Assembly (NCBI GenBank): GCA_002401525.1
Contig: NVTH01000083.1
Span: 1-8,740, forward strand
DNA length: 8,740 bases
Source of the DNA: Moraxellaceae bacterium
GTDB taxonomy: Bacteria; Pseudomonadota; Gammaproteobacteria; Pseudomonadales; UBA3067
Direction: 5' to 3'
How positions within the stretch are numbered: position 1 is the stretch's first letter; every line of letters begins with the position of its first letter. The notes below the pieces were generated by a model. The model was not told the DNA's origin, did no database searches, and saw nothing but the letters and a program-made list of their open reading frames with translations. The translations under genes were made by a program, and so were the position numbers. Of this stretch, positions 5,006 to 8,740 are shown piece after piece.

Positions 5006-6184
5006 ATGGCTACATTTACCAATAAAGTGTTCTCTTTGCTCCTTTTAGTCTCCCTTATTGCTGGGTGTAATGAAAAGGAAGTTGAGAAAATAGCGTTCTC
5101 CAACGGTAGTTACTACAACGGAGAAGTGCATGAAGCGATGAAACATGGGCAAGGGATCTATGTTTGGAGCAATGGTGCACGTTATGACGGCGGTTGGGAA
5201 AACGATAGACGGTCGGGCGAAGGAGTTTATAAAGATACTCTAGGCGCGTCTTATTCCGGCGCGTGGAAGAATGACCTTTATCATGGAGAAGGGCGTTACG
5301 TCTGGTCTAGTGGCGCTTCCTATACCGGCGGCTTTAAAGAAGGTGAAAAGGCTGGTTTTGGTGTTTTAATCTCATCAACAGGCGATCGCTATGAAGGAGA
5401 GTGGCTGAGCAATAAGCCTTACGGTGCCGGGGCTAAAGTTTGGGCCTCCGGTAAGCGCTATGAAGGCGAGTACAGAGATGGGCTTGCTGAAGGCATAGGC
5501 ATTATGGTTTGGCCTGATGGGCTCAAATATGAAGGCGAATTTAAAGAAAATGTTGCTTGGGGAAGCGGAACCTATGTATGGCCTGACGGGCAGATGTACA
5601 AAGGCACTTTGGTCCAAGGCAATAAGCAGGGAATGGGCACTCAGACGTGGAGCGACGGCCGCCGATACGTGGGGGACTTTGCTCATGATATGCGCCACGG
5701 CAAGGGGAATTACACTTGGGCCGATGGACGGTCCTACACTGGCGATATTGTCGAAAATCAAATTACTGGAAAAGGCACTTTAACGTGGTCAAGCGGTGCG
5801 GTATACGAAGGTGAATTTATCGACGGCGTTCGAAGTGGACACGGCGTTTTAGTGTGGCCAGATAATCAGCGTTATGAAGGGGCTTTTAAGAGCAACAATC
5901 TTGACGGCAATGGTGTGTATTACTTTACCGACGGGCGCCGTTATGAAGGAAGTTTTAAAGACGGCGAGCGAACGGGCTTTGGTGTATTAACCTGGCCGAG
6001 TGGAGAGAAGTACGAAGGTGGCTTTGTCTCTGGAGAGAAGGTCGGGAAGGGGAAGTTCTTGTGGGCAGATGGCAGCAAATACATTGGGTATTTTGCTGAT
6101 AATAAAATGCATGGTTCAGGCAAATGCGTTAACAAAAAGAAGGTAGAGAATTGCAACTTTTTGAATGGAGTGCGAATCAGGTGA
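5006..6184 (+). CDS. MORN-repeat lipoprotein (15 repeats)
   Basis: A 392-residue exported lipoprotein. The signal peptide (1-20) ends in the lipobox LIAG followed by Cys-21, the predicted lipidation site; Asn-22 at position +2 suggests no strong inner-membrane retention. Residues 32-376 are exactly fifteen 23-residue MORN units with no insertion or deletion, pattern (S/P)(D/S)G-xx-Y-x-G-x8-G-x-G-xxx-W. These stack into an elongated twisted beta-sheet. The tail (374-392) carries Cys-374 and Cys-383, which could close the last repeat by a disulfide. MORN proteins commonly act as scaffolds or bind lipids or peptidoglycan enzymes; the target here is unknown. ATG 5006 is preferred for signal peptide length; GTG 4991 would add five residues, and neither has a good ribosome site. 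The gene meets lexA tail to tail 37 bases away. Confidence 0.92.
   Translation: MATFTNKVFSLLLLVSLIAGCNEKEVEKIAFSNGSYYNGEVHEAMKHGQGIYVWSNGARYDGGWENDRRSGEGVYKDTLGASYSGAWKNDLYHGEGRYVWSSGASYTGGFKEGEKAGFGVLISSTGDRYEGEWLSNKPYGAGAKVWASGKRYEGEYRDGLAEGIGIMVWPDGLKYEGEFKENVAWGSGTYVWPDGQMYKGTLVQGNKQGMGTQTWSDGRRYVGDFAHDMRHGKGNYTWADGRSYTGDIVENQITGKGTLTWSSGAVYEGEFIDGVRSGHGVLVWPDNQRYEGAFKSNNLDGNGVYYFTDGRRYEGSFKDGERTGFGVLTWPSGEKYEGGFVSGEKVGKGKFLWADGSKYIGYFADNKMHGSGKCVNKKKVENCNFLNGVRIR
5099..6133 (+). repeat. Fifteen 69-bp in-frame MORN repeat units
   Basis: The coding repeat has a constant 69-bp period, so 15 units occupy 1035 bases without a length change. Units are diverged at base level, recurring mainly at codons for Tyr-x-Gly, Gly-x-Gly and Trp. 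This fits an old array held by selection on the protein rather than recent slippage. Confidence 0.85.
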
Positions 6185-6221
6185 TTCTTAAGGAATTCTC
6201 TTCCACACTCCGTAATAAAAA

Positions 6222-6818
6222 CTAAATCCTAGGTGGGTTTCTGATAAGTCCAACAAACACTCCCTCAATAATAAGTTCTTCGGGGGCGAGATAAATCGGC
6301 TCGAATGCCGGGTTTGCAGGCATTAATGCCGGTCCTTTCTTATTTAATTTCAATGTCTTAACTGTAACCTCGTCATTGATTCTAGCGATAACGATTTGGC
6401 CGCTTTGTGCAGTGCTTCTTTTCTGAACGGCTATCAAATCCCCGTCGAGTATTCCTGCATCAATCATGCTTTCACCTTTTACTCTCAATAGGTAGGTGGG
6501 GCGCGCTTGAAATAACCCCGGAGGAATCGGAATTAATTGCTCGACGTTTTCCACTGCCTCAATGGGGCAGCCTGCTGCCACCGATCCTATAATGGGGATC
6601 TCATCTGAATCTAAAACTTGAATGCCTCGAGAGGTGTCTGAAAAAAGGTGGATGTAACCTTTTTTCTGAAGGGCTTTTAAGTGATCAGCTGCCGCTGTTT
6701 TAGATCGAAACCCTTGCGCTTCGGCTATTTCTTGCCGGGTGGGTGGGATGCCATTTTCAGAACAAAAGTCTTTGATAAAATCCAAAACATCGCGTTGTCG
6801 TTCGGTCAAAGCTTGCAT
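6222..6818 (-). CDS. lexA: LexA SOS-response repressor
   Basis: A 198-residue repressor and self-cleaving protease. The N-terminal winged helix (1-68) opens MQALTERQRDVLDFI and contains IPPTRQEIAEAQGF. The C-terminal S24 domain has the cleavage pair Ala-82/Gly-83 (VAAGCPI), catalytic Ser-117 (GESM) and Lys-154 (VTVKTL), each two residues before its E. coli counterpart, so RecA-stimulated autocleavage should be intact. The recognition helix reads SKTAAADHLK instead of E. coli SPNAAEEHLK; Asn-41 becomes Thr and Glu-44 Ala, both reported DNA contacts, so operator preference may differ. ATG 6818 is preceded by GAGGAA at proper distance. The nearest upstream same-strand gene is tetR, with a plus-strand gene between. 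No sulA follows. Confidence 0.96.
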   Translation of the reverse strand: MQALTERQRDVLDFIKDFCSENGIPPTRQEIAEAQGFRSKTAAADHLKALQKKGYIHLFSDTSRGIQVLDSDEIPIIGSVAAGCPIEAVENVEQLIPIPPGLFQARPTYLLRVKGESMIDAGILDGDLIAVQKRSTAQSGQIVIARINDEVTVKTLKLNKKGPALMPANPAFEPIYLAPEELIIEGVFVGLIRNPPRI

Positions 6819-6859
6819 ATTGTATTCCTCGTTCGTGGGGCTGTAGGAGTTAAGTAATT

Positions 6860-6875
6860 GTTATTCAACAATAAC
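6860..6875. promoter_or_regulatory. Candidate lexA operator dyad
   Basis: GTTATT-CAAC-AATAAC is a perfect inverted repeat with 6-bp arms and a 4-bp spacer, 42 bases before the lexA ATG and over the probable -10. Position and symmetry suit autoregulation. It does not resemble the gammaproteobacterial SOS box, which may match the altered recognition helix; that link is inference. Confidence 0.35.
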
Positions 6876-6894
6876 GATTGCCCTATGGTGTCCA
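6868..6894 (-). promoter_or_regulatory. lexA: Possible lexA promoter
   Basis: Reading the minus strand, TGGACA (6894-6889, five of six to the -35 consensus) is followed after 15 bases by TATTGT (6873-6868, four of six to the -10). The spacing is short, so this is tentative. The -10 falls inside the dyad at 6860-6875, which would let a bound repressor block it. Confidence 0.35.
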
Positions 6895-6987
6895 CTGAAT
6901 AGAGTTGGCCGCAGTGAAAATACCCTTTATTATCATAAGTTTAATCGGTTAACTTAAGCTCATTAGTATGAATTTCACCGTAAGTAG

Positions 6988-7021
6988 AGGTAAGTATACC
7001 TAGATGGTGTCCTTATGGACA
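6988..7021. promoter_or_regulatory. Two adjacent 5-4-5 dyads in the lexA upstream region
   Basis: AGGTA-AGTA-TACCT (6988-7001) and TGTCC-TTAT-GGACA (7008-7021) are perfect inverted repeats with 5-bp arms and 4-bp spacers, centred 20 bases apart, about two helical turns. Adjacent sites on one DNA face suit cooperative binding by one regulator, though the half-sites differ in sequence. Confidence 0.35.
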
Positions 7022-7171
7022 GTGTTATTTGGGTCAGTTGTAAAGTTGGCTCCTTAGGGGGGAGAAATCCATTGAACTGGTTTATTCTGATAGTAGTGAC
7101 TGCTTTATAGGAAGGATGGATTTTACTAATTCCTCCTGGAAGGTTTTGGTAATCGTGATTAGAGGTGAGTT

Positions 7172-7540
7172 TTGTCGCAACAGTTGGAAGGTAATCTATT
7201 CAGTAGCGTGTGTAATTTAACGGATGCTTTTTCGGGGATAGAGCGACGTAAGTTTTTAGGCCAGCCGAGTTTAGCGGCGAATGGCAATCTGTTTGTCTTG
7301 GTGACTCGAGAAGGTCGTATTGCGCTTCATCTTAAGGAATTGGACATTGACGATCGTTTGAATGTGCCTAAAGCGAGCTGTTTGTGGAAAGCCGGCGGGC
7401 ATTTAATGATTAACTGGATTCTTGTGCCCGAGGAGTTCCACACTCAGGAGGAGAATCTAACGGATTGGCTTAAGTTAGGGTACGATTATGCCTGTGCACG
7501 GAGCCTAGCGGGTGGCGGTAATAGCGCTGCAGCAACCTAA
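7172..7540 (+). CDS. Small TfoX-N-like (MmcQ/YjbR-type) protein
   Basis: A 122-residue soluble protein. Residues 19-110 follow the TfoX N-terminal/YjbR pattern: FSGIERRKFLGQPSLAANGNLFVLVTREGRIALHL, then a loop, then a strand pair ending INWILVPEE and a final helix TDWLKLGYDYACAR. Full TfoX proteins add a C-terminal helix-hairpin-helix domain, absent here, so this is a stand-alone N domain. Such proteins are mostly uncharacterised; TfoX itself promotes competence gene expression, but that function should not be transferred. TTG 7172 is the only possible early start: TGA overlaps upstream at 7166 and AGAGGTGAG (7161-7169) is well placed. The tail is Gly/Ala/Ser-rich (SLAGGGNSAAAT). It is divergent from lexA and convergent with tetR. 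Confidence 0.75.
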   Translation: MSQQLEGNLFSSVCNLTDAFSGIERRKFLGQPSLAANGNLFVLVTREGRIALHLKELDIDDRLNVPKASCLWKAGGHLMINWILVPEEFHTQEENLTDWLKLGYDYACARSLAGGGNSAAAT

Positions 7541-7650
7541 ATGGTTGAGTAGTCAGTGGCTAGTTTGCAGATGATTGATTTGTAGGGAGTTGGAAGGTAG
7601 ATAGTTGGAAGGTAGATAGTTGGAGGGTAAATAGTTGGAAGGTAAATCAT
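7537..7650 (-). CDS. Possible small ORF with IYLPT pentapeptide repeats
   Basis: ATG at 7650 opens a 37-codon minus-strand frame ending with TAG at 7537-7539. It reads MIYLPTIYPPTIYLPTIYLPT followed by PYKSIICKLATDYSTI. The four repeats come directly from the 15-bp DNA array. There is no ribosome site (the upstream bases read ATACAAACCC), so this is probably only an open frame through a DNA repeat. It is listed because the frame is intact through every unit. Confidence 0.12.
   Translation of the reverse strand: MIYLPTIYPPTIYLPTIYLPTPYKSIICKLATDYSTI
7588..7647. repeat. Four 15-bp tandem repeats between convergent genes
   Basis: Four units start at 7588, 7603, 7618 and 7633: AGTTGGAAGGTAGAT twice, then AGTTGGAGGGTAAAT and AGTTGGAAGGTAAAT. 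Units one and two are identical and the others differ at one or two bases, so the array is young and may vary in copy number. It lies between the TfoX-N-like and tetR gene ends. On the minus strand it encodes (IYLPT) pentapeptides inside a 37-codon open frame. Confidence 0.9.
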
Positions 7651-7680
7651 GGGTTTGTATATCATTAGTATGTTCGCCCC

Positions 7681-7702
7681 CTCCCAGATTGTACGGTGGG
7701 AG
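7681..7702. other. Hairpin between convergent gene ends
   Basis: CTCCCA (7681-7686) and TGGGAG (7697-7702) form a GC-rich 6-bp stem with a 10-base loop, 14 bases after the tetR stop on the minus strand. Neither side has a T-run, so it is not a classic terminator. It may protect 3' ends or stall transcription. Confidence 0.4.
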
Positions 7703-7715
7703 CTCTATTGATAAG

Positions 7716-8510
7716 TTAATGTCTTTTTTCTGGAGTAGTCACCTTTTCGTGATCTGTATAATAGGCCACTGAAGAAGACTCATTAATGCAGGAGGATAAA
7801 GGATGTTCCTGGGAAATCATTCGGTATGCCTTCTGGATGGTATCGGGGTAATCCCACTCAGTTCCTAGCGGCTGCCATTGATAGCCGTCAAAAAGGGTTT
7901 GGCATTGAATCAGGTAGACTTTTGAAAGCTCCGGTAAGGATAGATGCTTGATCAGGTCTGGTGCTTTACTCAGGGTTTGTACACCTTGATTTAAAGCCCA
8001 CGCTCCAAAAAGAACCATATCGATAGAAATAGTGTCATTGACGACTAAGTCTCCGTTGGAAACCGCTGCCCTAATGACGCCCCTGCTTAATTCGTCCAGT
8101 TCGGATTGTATTTCCTCATGTTTTTCCCTAAATTTATTGGACGCCTTTTCGTAACGATCTGAATTTCGTGCCGCTGCCACCAGATTAAATTCTTGGGGGT
8201 ATCGCTCGGAGTAAAGCCGATAAGCAATGAGTAAGGCAATAAATTGTTCTCGCGGCCGACCTGGGTATCTTTGCGCGGTTTTGCAAAGGCGGAGCAAATA
8301 ATTCATGCTCACCGTCGTTAGGGCGCAATACAAGTCTTCTTTACAGGTAAAGTGCTTGTATATAGTCCCTTTTGAGTAGTGACTGATCTCTGCGACGTGC
8401 TCCATCGTGAGCGCTTGTAGTCCTTCGCTTTTCAGCGCTTCTCGAGCATTGTTTACAAACAGGATCTCTCGTTCAATAAACTCTTTATTACGGCGGGAAG
8501 TTGTACTCAT
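7716..8510 (-). CDS. TetR/AcrR family transcriptional regulator
   Basis: A 264-residue repressor, longer than the usual 190-220. The N-terminal HTH is typical: ILFVNNAREALKSEGLQALTMEHVAEISHYSKGTIYKHFTCKEDLY (about 16-61), with recognition helix SKGTIYKHF (46-54). Residues 62-210 form the all-helical ligand and dimer domain. An extra tail (about 211-264, QWQPLGTEWDYPDTIQKAYRM then a polar end) is not part of the basic fold. ATG 8510 is chosen over GTG 8525 because AAGG lies 7 bases before it while GTG has no ribosome site. Upstream dyads suggest autoregulation. The TetR-then-lexA order recalls psrA-lexA of Pseudomonas, but this protein does not show enough to call it PsrA. Ligand and targets are unknown. 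Confidence 0.93.
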   Translation of the reverse strand: MSTTSRRNKEFIEREILFVNNAREALKSEGLQALTMEHVAEISHYSKGTIYKHFTCKEDLYCALTTVSMNYLLRLCKTAQRYPGRPREQFIALLIAYRLYSERYPQEFNLVAAARNSDRYEKASNKFREKHEEIQSELDELSRGVIRAAVSNGDLVVNDTISIDMVLFGAWALNQGVQTLSKAPDLIKHLSLPELSKVYLIQCQTLFDGYQWQPLGTEWDYPDTIQKAYRMISQEHPLSSCINESSSVAYYTDHEKVTTPEKRH

Positions 8511-8545
8511 TGACGCGCCTTTCACCTATATTTACTTATACTGAT

Positions 8546-8568
8546 TGACCGTTCACATGACCCATGTG
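8546..8568. promoter_or_regulatory. Candidate TetR operator dyads
   Basis: CACATG-ACC-CATGTG (8554-8568) is a perfect 6-3-6 inverted repeat 44 bases before the tetR ATG. Overlapping it, TGACCGTTCA (8546-8555) is a near-palindrome with one mismatched pair. A possible minus-strand -10 (TATAAG, 8540-8535) lies just downstream, so either dyad would cover the promoter. TetR proteins usually bind such sites before their own gene. Confidence 0.45.
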
Positions 8569-8649
8569 CTTAAAAACTAAAAGGGTGCCTAATAAGTATG
8601 ACACAAGAATGTGAAGCTGGAGTGGAAGTGGCAAGCCACAGGCTAACAA

Positions 8650-8677
8650 ATTTGAGATACACTAAATTATGTTCGCT
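8650..8677 (+). other. Possible Xer (dif-like) recombination site
   Basis: ATTTGAGATAC (8650-8660), six bases ACTAAA, then TTATGTTCGCT (8667-8677). The second arm begins TTATGTT exactly as XerD arms do, and the first shares ATTT and ATA with plasmid dif XerC arms; against the form ATTTCGTATAA-N6-TTATGTTAATT (from memory) it matches about 15 of 22 arm positions with the correct 6-base centre. The match to E. coli dif itself is weaker. The outer positions diverge, so chance is possible. Flanking GTGCCT (8585-8590) and AGGCAC (8688-8693) form a short inverted pair. Confidence 0.2.
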
Positions 8678-8740
8678 TTGATTATAAAGGCACACTAATT
8701 CATAACCTTTTTTTACCGGATTTCCCAGTTTGTATGGGTT

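Larger units (their letters stand above)
6819..7171. other. Dyad-rich intergenic region between lexA and the TfoX-N-like gene
   Basis: About 350 bases between divergent genes. It holds the lexA ribosome site and probable promoter, and dyads at 6860-6875, 6936-6956 (TAAGTT and AACTTA, 9 bases apart), 6988-7001 and 7008-7021. The only ribosome site for the plus-strand gene is AGAGGTGAG at 7161-7169. Short open frames here (for example 17 codons from 7004) lack support. No CTGT-N8-ACAG box was seen. Confidence 0.6.

Noticed and set aside
5375..5783. Open frames on both strands inside the MORN gene
   Set aside because: They are shadows of the repetitive coding sequence with unnatural composition; the MORN frame explains the whole stretch.
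6185..6221. Possible bidirectional terminator between the MORN gene and lexA
   Set aside because: ATTC-TTAAG-GAAT is only a 4-bp AT-rich stem and is followed by TCTCTTCC, not a T-run.
7004..7057. 17-codon hydrophobic ORF (MVSLWTVLFGSVVKLAP) that might be a leader peptide
   Set aside because: It lies over the 7008 dyad, has a poorly spaced ribosome site, and no attenuator hairpin follows before the next gene.
6819..7171. Canonical SOS box search upstream of lexA
   Set aside because: No CTGT-N8-ACAG was found. CACTG and CAGTG at 6893-6916 are 14 bases apart, which is not LexA spacing.
8598..8681. Plus-strand 27-codon ORF beginning MTQECEAG
   Set aside because: No ribosome site before the ATG, very short, no recognisable motif.
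8570..8740. Minus-strand frame open for 56 codons to the window edge
   Set aside because: The peptide ending LWLATSTPASHSCVILIRHPFSF does not look like a folded domain, and an open frame of this length is not rare by chance in AT-rich DNA. It also contains the dyad-rich and dif-like sequence.

Overview
The window looks like chromosomal DNA from a moderately AT-rich gammaproteobacterium. YajQ and LexA both align residue for residue with their gammaproteobacterial relatives: YajQ opens MPSFDxVSEVD and closes NFRD, and LexA has E. coli-like spacing of its cleavage-site and catalytic residues. The overall flavour (rhomboid, MORN lipoprotein, membrane-anchored cold-shock protein, TetR next to lexA) suggests a marine lineage near Cellvibrionales, Oceanospirillales or Pseudomonadales. 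That placement is inference. There are no rRNA or tRNA genes, CRISPR arrays, transposases or phage genes.

Layout. Positions 1-2883 hold a tightly packed plus-strand operon: the 3' end of an unidentified gene, a DUF4178-like acidic cytosolic protein, a small basic protein that reads as two ribbon-helix-helix-like units, a two-TM potassium channel with a degenerate RCK domain, and a rhomboid-type membrane protease. The gaps are 4, 10, 1 and 33 bases, so the five genes are probably co-transcribed. They look like a membrane-homeostasis or envelope-stress module. A 594-base gap follows. It starts with 15-bp tandem repeats that run through the rhomboid stop codon and may carry a 59-codon minus-strand small ORF. 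Next come yajQ (3478-3960), a two-TM cold-shock-domain protein (4240-4689) followed by a strong terminator and a 14-bp perfect palindrome, and a lipoprotein with 15 uninterrupted 23-residue MORN repeats (5006-6184).

The last third is regulatory. lexA (minus, 6222-6818) faces the MORN gene convergently. Its recognition helix differs from E. coli LexA at DNA-contacting positions, and no canonical CTGT-N8-ACAG box was found upstream. The lexA upstream region does hold several dyads with 4-bp spacers, one of them over the probable promoter. A divergent small TfoX-N-like gene with a TTG start (7172-7540) separates lexA from a minus-strand TetR regulator (7716-8510). The TetR-lexA proximity recalls psrA-lexA in Pseudomonas, but here a plus-strand gene and four 15-bp tandem repeats lie between them. 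The TetR promoter region has a perfect CACATG-N3-CATGTG dyad. Beyond it, to the window edge, nothing convincingly codes, but there is one 28-bp sequence resembling a Xer (dif-like) recombination site.

Taken together, the window contains an uncharacterised channel/rhomboid operon, a LexA with probably altered operator specificity, a membrane-tethered RNA-binding protein, and several small dyads and short tandem repeats whose role cannot be read from this sequence alone.
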